From Pithys albifrons albifrons (Eukaryota; Chordata; Aves; Passeriformes; Thamnophilidae): a stretch of 64,000 nucleotides of DNA. Position numbers and translations under genes: made by a program. Each line of letters opens with the position of its first letter. The first letter of the stretch is position 1. The notes under the pieces were generated by a model. The model saw nothing but the letters and a program-made list of their open reading frames with translations, did not search any database and was not told the origin of the DNA. Where the stretch lies: NCBI RefSeq assembly GCF_047495875.1, contig NC_092459.1, forward strand, positions 7,196,965 to 7,260,964. Reading direction: 5' to 3'. Positions 53,901 through 62,320 of the stretch are shown here, piece by piece.

Positions 53901-56900
53901 TGAAGGGCTACCAGCTTATGGTTTCACAATCAGCTCAGTTCCAACTAAGTCACTGCTTATGGGGAAGGTAGCAGGAACATGTAGAGAGGGGATGAGAGGG
54001 CAGGCAGATGCACACTCAGGCCATCTGCAGCTGATGCTGAAACAGGAATTCGGACAGGCTCTGAAATGTCTTACTCACCTGTCCTCATCCACTGAGCTCT
54101 GCTCAACAGTGTGCAGTCTGACTGACACAGCTAAATACAGAACCGTGGGAATCCTGTTTCCCAGTTAAAGACTGACCTCAACAGAGTCCCTCTATGGATA
54201 TGTTGGAATTACTTGGCAGTCTGACTGTGGCTTCCTTAGAATGGTAGTGAGGGGAAACAACTAGAAGTCAGAAAAACAACTTCCTCATGTTCCTGCTGGT
54301 AGCAGGTCAAGCCCTGTGGGTTTGACCCTGTGCTCTGTTTCTGCCAGTGCAGTTTCCTGCCAAAACAGAGTGAGCCCATGTCAGTGGGCAGGTTTGGTGG
54401 CTAGACTGAAAACAGAGGGTTGTTACCAGGACCTTTCAGTTCAAGTATTTTTGTTTCACATGCTGTTCTTTATGACACTTTTTATGATTCTCTTCCCTTT
54501 CTTCGATATTTCCCACCATACTGGTAAACTTTCCTGTAAATACTTCAGCAAACTATTAGTAAACTCCTTCTTAACTTCACTGGGGTGGAGACCTGTTGCT
54601 TGGAAATGTGCTGGCTTGTGTATATAAGTATCTGTTTCATAACAGGTTCTTATGCATCAGGACAGCTGTTGTAACTCTCTGAATGGACAAGGGATATTTG
54701 GAATTCTGTAGGTTAGCAAATCTGCATTTATATTGTCATTCACCTCTCAAAGAATACTTTACAAGGTATGAATTTTACAAATAAAGGTTGCTTCTTCCCT
54801 AGCAGGTTGGGTTTATTTATGTCTACTAATTTTATTTTTAATCTATTTTTAATTAGCTCTGAAAGACTCAGTCTCACTGTTCTCCTGTTTTAGTGGTTAC
54901 ATATAATGTTTCTTGGTTTTTTGTTTTACTTTAATACTGAGGTTCATTTGAGTGATAGATTCCTTACCACAGTTAATAAAGCAATGAATCGAGTTTGTGT
55001 AGAAATCCTGAGTGAAAGATGTCTGATTTGTACATATTATAACTTTAGATTTTGTCAGGTTTTGGAAGAAGACTCTTTTACAAATACTTCAGTCTGAAGT
55101 AGTTCCTTGGAGCTGAGCTTTCAAAAGTAGCTCAAATTCAGAAGTCACTCACAGCATATCTGTAATGAATATGAATGCAAAAAAAAAGAAATTAGTGGAA
55201 GTTTCTCCTGCTTTAAAATTAAGGTTTGTGTCATAAATAGTTCAGCAAACTAGTTACTGACAACTGCAGATACCTTTACTGTATCAAATAGGGTATATTT
55301 CCAAATAAAACCATATTTAAGTTCTGCATGGCCTTTGTTCTTAGGCCTCCAAAGTGCAGCATTGGCCATTGCTGAGACAAAATGGTGGTAGCAAGGTAAT
55401 ATCATCCATGGGTTCTATTTTGTTGATAAAAAACTTGTGAAAATAGCTGGAAGTAACTGAACTCCACTCTTGTGTGCAGCTGTAATCGGAAGAGGATTTT
55501 ACAAGATTCTTTGATGTAGTTGGAATGTATATATAATCTTTTGACCCTGTTTTTAGTTTTTGATGACTGTGGCATGTTAAGTGCTGATAATTGGGTTTGC
55601 TCTAGACTGAAACCTGACCTGCTCTCTGCAAAGAAGATCAGATCTTCTATTGTAAGAGGCCTCAAAGGGGCTACCTTAGGAATTGCAAGGGCAAGACTGC
55701 TGTGAGGATCTGAAGATCTCTGAAATACGGCAATTACTTAGTAAGGACATAGAGTCCTAAAGAATGCTTCTCCTTCAGCTTAGTTTGAATTGGACTTTTC
55801 ACCCAAAGATTTTGTCCCGTTCTGTAAACTTTCTTTTTTATACCCTGTGCTTTGCCTTGTAACTCGAGCTGCCTTATTCTGAGAACTGCCTTGTGGCTTC
55901 AGCCAGTGAAGCTTCAGTCCTGGGTGTGAGACTAAGCAGCACATGCTTTTCACTCTGCTCTTGGAAGGAGATTCAACTCTCCTTGTTCAAGCCATGTGCA
56001 GAGGAAGCCTGTAATCCAGACTAGCTTTTAGCTTCCTTCTCCAGACAGTGGGGAGATGATGTGATCTTCAGAGATTTATTGTATCCAAAGATCAGTGTTC
56101 AAAATACATGGGATTCATTTCCCTATGGAGATGTGTGTCTCTTCCCGCTGAGTGAGAAGAAGCCTAAAAATTAACTGTCTCACTGTCAGATTTTTAGAAG
56201 ACTAAATTTAGAGGAAGTTAATCCTGTCCTTGGTTCAAGAAAGTACTGATTGACATTTGTAAATTCTGCAAATAACAGCCTGTCCACCAAGTCTCTTCCA
56301 GTTACTGATTGCTTCAACTTAAAGGTGCTGTGGTCTCATAGCACATCTCTGGAGATGAGGGGAGCGTCTGACACCTTTTTGGAAGAAGTATGCAGCGATC
56401 ATGAACAGCAGCAGGAACTTGCAAGGAAATGGAGCCAAAGAAATTTTTAAATTCCTGCCCAGAGGGCCCAATGCAATGGATCAACCTGCACTTTGTTTTT
56501 CAAGCCATCCCTTCTGTCCATTTATGACTGTGTTGCTGAAACTGGCCTTCTTTCTTGTTTTAAGCTTTCTATGTGGGAGGAGTGAAGCTACGTAAGACGA
56601 ATGGGTTTGAGTGTCAGTTTGCACAGTACAGCATTGTTAGCCCTGCTCTTCCCAGTCCCATTGGGCTTCTTGACAGTTCTTAAGAATACGCAACATGGGT
56701 ACATGTACACTACATCAGTCCCTCCAGCTCTGGATCCCATTTCTGCCGGTGACTAACAGATGTCTGCACACCTTTCTCTAGACCTTTCCTAGCTTTCCAC
56801 CATCTATTTTCAGCTGATGAGACTTTCTAGCCATAAATCTTCCTCGTTAAATAAGGAGTTGCAGCTGACTTTCTTTTCTCTTTAGAACTAAAAAAGCAAA

Positions 56901-57671
56901 AAAGGCACCTATTCCTCCAACCAAGGAAGAGAAGCCCAAATTAACCCTTTTTGAAGAGGAAGTGGATCCAGATGAAGGACTCTTTGGCCCAGAAAAAGAT
57001 TTCTTACCTCTTGGTCCCAGAAAGAAGATGAAAGAGAGTAAATCTGTTTTATATTTGCATATATGCAGATTTTTTATCTAAAGCATGTGTATAATAGAGC
57101 TTTTAAGTTATGGTGATACAGAATATACATGCTAAATAATGACTTGGGAATGTTAAGGTAAATTTTCAGCGGAGCAGAATCATCTAGAATCATTCAAAAG
57201 GAGTAAGACCCATGCAGCCCCCATAGCTGTTCACTGTAAACCTTTTGAACTGGGGTATTAAGGTCTGTGTAAGCTGGCTATCCCACAGTAAACTCAAGCG
57301 ACACTAACAAGAGTAGTGTGATCTACTGCTGAGTGCAAGGGCAAAGGAGATTTACCAAGCCCCTGAGAGTGCAAATTGTCACTGCAATTTGTGGATTGGA
57401 AATCTTTTTTTAAAAAAATAATTGTCTACATGATCTGTTTTTTTAGACCAGTAGCAGATTTACAAGCCAGTGTTAGTGCAAGTATTGTGTTACATAGCAT
57501 GATCTAACATAGGGTTTTGTGATTCCCCTTTCCAGATCTGAAATTATTTGAAGATCCAGACCTTGGTGGTGCGGTGAGACTGGGTGACTCACTGCTGCTC
57601 CCAGCTGCCTGTGAGAACAGCAAATCTGTGCTGAGTTGGGGTCCTGAGGAGGACACCAAGGAGCTGCTGAG
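17857..57671 (+). CDS. HS1BP3: HCLS1-binding protein 3 (PX-domain protein), exons 1-6, 3' partial
   Basis: Six exons join in phase into 926 coding bases (308 codons plus two bases). Residues about 20-140 form a PX domain, a phosphoinositide/phosphatidate-binding fold, with landmarks RGKMMSGHVEY, TRLAAFKSAKHKPEDV, KKYSEIEELYQRL and LPRKVLFVGESDI. After it come an acidic Glu-rich stretch (residues about 193-206) and conserved segments VLDPLGI, LTLFEEEVDPDEGLFGP and LFEDPDLGG with LGDSLLLPAACE. These match HS1BP3 as I know it. The human protein is about 390 residues, so roughly the last 80, including the proline-rich C-terminus, are missing because the last exon lies beyond the window. Known for the family: it binds the SH3 protein HS1 (HCLS1) and has been reported as a negative regulator of autophagy through phosphatidic acid and PLD1. 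The start ATG has a good Kozak context (gcggccATGG). I see no frameshift or premature stop. Confidence 0.96.
19126..19285 (-). mobile_element. CR1 3' end, - strand
   Basis: In + orientation it reads as the reverse complement of a CR1 3' end: 'ttggaagggacccatcagga', 'gtccaactcctggccctgca', 'aagaatcacaccatatgcct', then the 'tgaccacttccctggggagc' segment. The order matches CR1 of the J/X-like groups. Divergence is modest and the copy is strongly 5'-truncated. Confidence 0.85.
20640..20842 (-). mobile_element. CR1 3' end, - strand, old
   Basis: It begins with 'tagaataatagactcattta' and 'ttggaaaagacctttcatat' followed by 'catcgagtccaacc', then the 'gccacgtccattcctaaacc' and 'aatatctccaggactggtga' words. 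These are all in CR1 reverse-complement order but with many substitutions, so it is an old copy. Confidence 0.8.
22485..22650 (+). CDS. HS1BP3: HS1BP3 exon 2 (N-terminal half of PX domain)
   Basis: Acceptor tttttcttccctag precedes the exon and donor atg|gtaagt follows; both are strong. It encodes residues 15-70, including QNTHTGLDL, the PX beta-sheet segment RGKMMSGHVEYHIVVVTRL and AAFKSAKHKPEDVVQFM. The exon is 166 bases, starts after a codon split 2+1 with exon 1 and ends in phase 0. This is the best-conserved part of the gene in the window. Confidence 0.96.
25349..25363. repeat. Poly-T tract (15 T)
   Basis: Uninterrupted T15 followed closely by further T runs. No identifiable retroposed element body is attached on either side. 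Confidence 0.9.
25768..26055 (-). mobile_element. CR1 3' end, - strand
   Basis: In reverse-complement order it shows 'cgaatcacagaatcatttag', 'gtgactccaccacctccctg', 'ggcagtccattccaa', 'ttccataaagaaatttgtct', 'tccaaactgaacctcccttg' and 'gtgcagcttgaagctttgta'. This is the standard CR1 3' sequence progression. It is 5'-truncated and moderately diverged. Confidence 0.88.
28378..28882 (+). mobile_element. CR1 LINE 3' region, + strand
   Basis: It runs from the ORF2 C-terminal coding region (equivalent of the 'ctgcatccagctctaggttc' segment near 28418 and 'gagctggggctgttcagcct' near 28536) to the 3' end ('ggtcccttccaacccaaacc' at about 28851). Indels disrupt the frame, including within the segment after 'ggggagacctt'. 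It is an inactive, 5'-truncated copy of about 500 bases. Confidence 0.92.
31683..31890 (+). CDS. HS1BP3: HS1BP3 exon 3 (C-terminal half of PX domain)
   Basis: The acceptor ttcattgcag joins in phase 0 to exon 2. The exon encodes residues 71-139 and the first base of codon 140: VSKKYSEIEELYQRL, the LPLLPRKVLFVGESDI segment, CERRAAFNDIMKSISKD and SPELLEFLG. The basic K-K-Y-S-E motif and LPRK lie where PX domains contact phosphoinositide headgroups (family knowledge). The donor is tag|gtaact. At 208 bases it shows no damage. Confidence 0.96.
31891..34035 (+). other. HS1BP3: HS1BP3 intron 3
   Basis: GT...AG intron of 2,145 bases between in-phase exons. I recognise no repeat, RNA gene or additional exon in it. 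Confidence 0.85.
34036..34255 (+). CDS. HS1BP3: HS1BP3 exon 4 (acidic linker)
   Basis: The acceptor gttttgcag is preceded by a T-rich tract and the donor is ag|gtatgg. The exon encodes residues 140-212 and two bases of codon 213. Notable parts are the EALDFFKEEK segment, a Glu-rich run of nine consecutive Glu (34203-34229) and the conserved VLDPLGIIR end. The region after the PX domain is poorly conserved overall, but the aspartate-phenylalanine-rich and DPLGI landmarks fit HS1BP3. The Glu run comes from a GAA/GAG purine repeat and may vary in length between species. Confidence 0.93.
45532..45536. repeat. Left target-site duplication GCAGG of the solo LTR
   Basis: GCAGG directly precedes the LTR's terminal TG and is repeated exactly after its terminal CA at 46455-46459. 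A five-base duplication is the length usual for ERVL/class III-type integrase. Confidence 0.8.
45537..46454 (-). mobile_element. Solo LTR of an avian endogenous retrovirus (probably ERVL-type), - strand
   Basis: The element is 918 bases, bounded by TG...CA and flanked by GCAGG on both sides. Its + strand left end ('tgtggtgggttaaccctggc', then 'tggacaccgggtgcccacc') and right end ('caagcccaataca') match an abundant avian LTR type I know in the opposite orientation, so the LTR reads on the - strand. A - strand AATAAA at 45723-45728 sits where the polyadenylation signal of the LTR would be. No gag, pol or env sequence and no second LTR are present, so this is what remains after recombination between two LTRs. 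Long open frames inside it are not genes. Family assignment rests on the five-base duplication and remembered consensus only. Confidence 0.85.
46455..46459. repeat. Right target-site duplication GCAGG of the solo LTR
   Basis: Exact copy of 45532-45536, directly following the terminal CA of the LTR. Confidence 0.8.
49148..49418 (+). mobile_element. CR1 3' end, + strand
   Basis: The order of words is that of a CR1 3' region: 'gacacaggttgcctggagaa', 'gatgccccatccctggaagt', 'gttcaaggtcaggttggatg', 'agatgtccctgcccacagta', 'ggactaggtgatctttaaga' and the 3' terminus 'cttccaacccaaataatttt'. The 5' part is eroded by deletions. Confidence 0.9.
56886..57037 (+). CDS. HS1BP3: HS1BP3 exon 5
   Basis: The acceptor tcttttctctttag is strong and the donor is gaga|gtaaat. 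The exon is 152 bases, residues 213-263. It opens with a lysine-rich patch (RTKKAKKAP) and contains the conserved core LTLFEEEVDPDEGLFGP followed by a basic segment ending KKMKE. The FEEEVDPDEGLFGP segment is diagnostic for HS1BP3 among PX proteins as I know them. Phases with exons 4 and 6 agree. Confidence 0.95.
57038..57535 (+). other. HS1BP3: HS1BP3 intron 5
   Basis: A short GT...AG intron of 498 bases between in-phase exons. No repeat or RNA gene is recognised. Confidence 0.85.
57536..57671 (+). CDS. HS1BP3: HS1BP3 exon 6 (last coding exon in window)
   Basis: Acceptor cctttccag and donor gctgag|gtactc. The exon is 136 bases, residues 264-308 plus two bases of codon 309. It encodes LKLFEDPDLGGAVRLGDSLLLPAACE and ends in KELL plus a split codon, matching the order of the known protein just before its C-terminal region. 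The exon ends with two bases of a codon, so the next exon must supply one base first. Confidence 0.95.
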
Positions 57672-60600
57672 GTACTCATCTTAAATCTGTCATGTAGGAT
57701 GAATGAGCGGAAAGCTTAAATACTTGGAGTGCAAACTGTGAATCAATACTTGTAATGACAAGTAACATGTAAGATGTGTCATAGAGCTTGGAAATCATAA
57801 ACATTGAAAAGGAAAGTGGGAAGACCCTTTGAGAAAGGTGAGGTGCAAGATATTATTCTGGGACTCCAAACGAAGTGGCTTGAAGGCCCCAGGCATGCTG
57901 TCTAGTTCTTGTTTTCTAATATGATGATGCTGCTTTCTGCAGACTATCCATGAGGAACCAGACCTCCATTTTGAAAAGTGAGGATCAAAGCCCAGAGACA
58001 GAGCAGATCAGCTTCAGGGAGGTGAAATCAGGGGCTCTTACCACAGCAGGAATGATTTTATGCTGATGGCTCACAGACTTCTGTGCATGCTTCCAGGAGG
58101 AATCCTAGGCATACCTCCACAGCAGTAAAGAACTCTCATTAAAGTCTTTATCACCCTGCATTTAACTTTTAATCTAGTGGAAAGGAGAACTGGAGCTCAG
58201 AGTTACAAGAGGAAATAATGTATTGCTTCCTCCTTGATAGTGCAGCAGTGGAACATAACAGCACATCATGTTTTATCCCTGACATCTCTCTCACAAGACT
58301 AGTTTGCCTGCACTGATAATCCTCTAGAGATCAAGCAAGGAGACAATGCCCAGAAAGACCACCATCACCAGGGAATCTGTGCTGCAGTAATGACTCAAAT
58401 TCATGCCTTCTGGATTTTAGGCTGGCACCTGAATGATGAGGGCAGCCTGCTTCCAGTGCTAATTTGTGCCAGCCAGCTCCTGTTAGGATGTATGATTTCC
58501 ACAGCAGGTACTAAACCCAGGAGAGAGAAGCTGTGTGTGGTTTCAAACTTCTCCTGAAGCAGGTAATTTTGCAGCTGTTGCTTTCTACACATGCAGAAGT
58601 GCTCGCTACCTCAACAGTAATACCTGGCTCACTTTAAACAAAGGTTATATTGGGTTGGGTGCCATCTTCCATTACATCCTGACAGCTCACCTGATGTTTA
58701 TAGAAGCTGATGGGGCAGGACATGACCTGATTCAGTGCAGTGGCTTATTGGGACCAAACACGTATGTGCTTGCTTTATTTTCATGTTTGCTTTTCTCTGC
58801 TGGGGATCTCAGCACACAGCCCTTGATCCAGAGTGTTCATTTGGCTGGAAGTGCTTTTTCAAATGCAGTCCTTGCGTTTTCATCCACTAGAGAGAGCCTT
58901 TCCATCTGTCATGTTGATGTGTTTTGGATTATATATGTTCTTTTCCTGTGTGGCAGAGAAGAGTCTCTGAAGTCTGCTCTGAGACCAATAGACCATGCTT
59001 TTAGATCATTTTGGGTCATCAGTGACTGCAACACACTCAGATGGTTACAGATACCCATGGGAAAAGATTCCATTTCTTTTAAATTCCAGTTGTTTTCATT
59101 TATCCTTGATTTGTCTCAGTGCTTTCAGTAGCTGACAAGTCATCAAGATCCAACTGAAAATGAATGCATGTTAATGAAGCAGAAAATTATGCCAGTGGTC
59201 CAATGGGAAAGTTGCTATGGGAATCCAGAGGCAACTTCTGGCTGTGCAAGAGGTATAGGCAGATAGGTCAGGATCTGTTGACCTGTTCAGGTGCCTAAGA
59301 CCTTCTGAAATACCCCTGGTAAACCTAGGTCATGGTGTTATCTGCATATCATAGAGAGCTGCTGGATTGAGTGCAAGGAATTTGGTGGTAAAGGAGAAAT
59401 TGCTGTCAAAGCAGGGGTAGGAGTGGTAGTGCTCTTTTAACCTAATCTATCCAACACTCCACCTCACCTCTGTGTAAATTCTTTGCAGTCACCTAAAGTC
59501 CCACAGCAAAACTTTCTCGAGTGGTTGTGCACAATGCACTTTTTTCAGTGTTCAGCTTTAGCAGAACTATAATAAATTTGGAGGCAGGATTTCAATCATC
59601 TCCCACCTTCCCTTACCACCAGACTGGTGTTACATGTTCTTGCAGGGCAGTGCGAGAGTCTCCTTTCCAGGCAGTGTCCATTTGTGATGAGAGGAAACGT
59701 TCAACTTGAGCTGAACCTTGCAACCTCCCTGGCATGGGAGCTAAAGCATATTTTGAGGCCTAAGAATAAGTTTTACATTTGCCCCAAAGGTGTTGACAAG
59801 TACTCTCCTTTCCCAGAGGGAACTGAAGAAATCTCTCCCCAGCCCTCAGATCAAATTAGAAGCTGTGACAAGCCATTGCTTTAGTGGACTGGAACTGTAT
59901 AAGCTACTGGAGGAAAACAGAAACATCTGGGTCTGTTGAACATACTTTGTTATACCACACAGAAATTTGCCTGGACGCATTTTATTAGGATCTAAGACTG
60001 TCCTGAGCTCTGATTCCAGCAGGTCAGAAACCTGGACATGTTCACTGTACACTGATGGATTAGCTGAATAATGCAAATGTGGGAGCTCCTCACTTGTGCA
60101 GTGAACATCCATATGTGCTACAGGGTCTGCTGAGGTGCATGTGACATGTCTGAGAAGTGTCTGACTGTAAATCATGGGCAGAGATGAGAAAGCACTGCCT
60201 AAGGCAGAGGGAGGCAGAACCTTCTTCTTCCAAAGCGGAGATGGGAAAATGATACTGTTCAGAGCAGAACACAGGAGCAACCAAATCCTTAGTGGGCTTT
60301 ATGGTACCTGGGTGGTTGTAGCAGCAGCAGCACAGCAGTGAATCCTCAGCAGTGACTGTAACTCTTACGGCAGAGACTGTTAGAGAGACAAGTCTGCAAA
60401 ATGTGCGTGGGCTGTGCTTGTCACAACGTGAGGGAGAAGAGAATATGATAAATGTTCTTATTGCAAACTGAAGACTGTGTTCTCTGTGAATACCTGCTCA
60501 TATGAAATGAGAATTATTACTGTTTTAAATAGAATCACCACAAGCATTGAGAAGAAACAACTTCTTTGTAAATATAATGGAGGATTTCTTTTTATGGTAA

Positions 60601-61040
60601 AATACCCATGTCCATTCAAACAAATATCTTCCCTCTTCTCATCCATTGACCAGCCTTTTACTGGTTATTAATTTCTTGGCCTACTGACAGTTATTTAGTG
60701 ATGGTGATGGGAAATCTTGCTGAGCTACCTCAACCCTAACCAGTGGCATTGTAGATGCAGGCACTGTTTTCCTACCACTAGGTCCACCATGATACATTAG
60801 TGAGGTGTCTATACTTCATGTCCTTCCAGAACCTGTGGAAAAGGGATAATTGCTGTGATAGGAACCTGTAAGGTCAAGTCCCATTGTGTTGCCTTCAGGA
60901 ATACAGAAGCATGTCATACTCTTCCTTCATGAAGTGTGCTTTGAGAAAGAGAGGGATAGGTAACCAGGTGGTTTTGCCTGATTTCTCTTTGTTGGAATGC
61001 ATTGCTCCTGAGTTTGGAGCAGGTTATTCTTGAATATTTA

Positions 61041-61740
61041 CCAGATATTTTGGGCCCCTTTTCTCTCCAGGGCTTTATCCCATGGTACTCCACCAAGCAG
61101 ATCCCCAAAGACTGCTCTGCTGAAATCCAGGGAAGTGAGCTTTCTAGCACACTCTTGAATTGCCCTGAGAGACTGAAACTCCACCATTACATGGCCATTG
61201 CAGCCAACGCTGCCCTTGAGCTTCACGTTCCCCACCAGCCCCTCCTTGTTGATGAGAATAAGGTCTAGCATAGCACCTCTCCTTGTTGGCTCCTCTGTCA
61301 CTTGGAGAAGTAAGTTGGCCTCAACATGTTTCAGAATATCCTGGGTTGCTTTTGGCCTGCTGGTTGTCCTTCCAACATATATCGGGGTGTTTGAAGTCCT
61401 CTGTGAGGACCAAGGTTTATGAACATGATGCTGCTGGGTCTATAGAGGACCTTATCCATGTAGTCTTCCTGGCCAGGTCACCTACAACAGACCCCTGCTA
61501 TAATGTCACCTGTCCCTGCCCTCCCTTCAGTCCTGACTCATAAGTTTCTAGATGGCTCCTCGTACTTCCCCAGACTGAGCTCCATTGATACAGAGAGTGA
61601 CAGTCCCTTCTCACCTCCCCTGCGTGTTGTTCCTAAAGAGCCTGTATCCTTCCATTCCAACACTCCAGTCATAGGAGCCATCCCACCATGACTCCCTTAT
61701 GCCAGTGAGATCATAGCCCTGCAGGCATGTATCCTCTACC
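61041..61740 (-). mobile_element. Internal CR1 ORF2 fragment (endonuclease C-terminus/linker), - strand
   Basis: On the - strand the fragment encodes recognisable CR1 ORF2 sequence: TRRGAMLDLILINKEGLVGN, GNVKLKGSVGCNGHVMVEF and KLTSLDFSRAVFGDLLGGVP, ending with ERKGAQNIW. Upstream of this (61300-61740) is the preceding endonuclease region, with an equivalent of the 'ggctcctatgactggagtgt' segment, disrupted by indels and stops. Both the element's 5' end and, unusually, its 3' end are absent. It is an inactive remnant. Confidence 0.88.
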
Positions 61741-62182
61741 TCATTAATCTAAATCATGCCTGTCTGGTGTGATGGATCAGGTTTTTGTGGAAAACCAATG
61801 CTGGAATTGATCCTGTGAATGTTGCAGCAGCTCTGTGGGCCCACAGAATTACATAAATTATCACACATCCTAGCCTGAAATAATTATCGCAGTTGTCTGA
61901 GCAGCTTTTTAGGAGAGATTTAATTAGCTTCACCTTTGATAATGAATAGGGAGTTGGGATGGAAGGAAGCAGCTGTCAGCACAACATTTGTCTTTTTCCA
62001 GTGCTGAGAAAAGCAGCAGCAGGATCCCAGTTTTGCTGCCCTGTAATGGCAGACCCGGTGTGTTGTTTCTTAGGATTACACTGATAACCCTTTCAGGAGC
62101 ATTATAGGCTTAGAGGCTGAAGCTGTTTAGGAAACCACATCCTAACACTGTCCATTCCCAACACATTCAGTCCATACAGACC

Positions 62183-62320
62183 CCGAGATTAGCTCAGTTG
62201 GTTAGAGTGTGGTGTTAATAATGCCAAGGTCATGGGTTTGATCCCCATATGGGCCATTCACTGAAGAGTTGGACTTGATGATCCTTGTGGATCTCTTCCA
62301 ACTCAGAAGATTCTGTGACT
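62183..62320 (+). mobile_element. tRNA-Ile-derived SINE with CR1 3' tail (TguSINE1-like)
   Basis: Bases 62183-62256 align along their whole length to a tRNA-Ile(AAT) gene. There is an A-box-like TTAGCTCAGTTGG, an anticodon-loop-like TTAATAA, a B-box-like GGTTTGATCCC and the ending GGGCCA. Substitutions and a poor acceptor stem rule out a functional tRNA. Bases 62257-62320 are a CR1 3' terminus ('acttgatgatccttgtggat', 'ctcttccaactcagaaga', 'ttctgtgac'). A tRNA-Ile head fused to a CR1 tail is the structure of the passerine SINE TguSINE1. The tail lets CR1 reverse transcriptase mobilise the RNA in trans (family knowledge). Confidence 0.88.

Larger units (their letters stand above)
34256..56885 (+). 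other. HS1BP3: HS1BP3 intron 4
   Basis: The longest intron seen, 22,630 bases, GT...AG. It contains one solo LTR (45537-46454) and one + strand CR1 (49148-49418). The rest is AT-rich sequence with no coding exon, tRNA or tandem array that I recognise. Some AT-rich segments, for example about 42440-42970, contain clustered TAATTA and CAAAG words and could be regulatory, but this is unproven. Confidence 0.8.

Noticed and set aside
62183..62256. tRNA-Ile(AAT) gene
   Set aside because: The acceptor stem does not pair well, the B box is altered and a CR1 tail follows directly, so it is a SINE head and not a tRNA gene.
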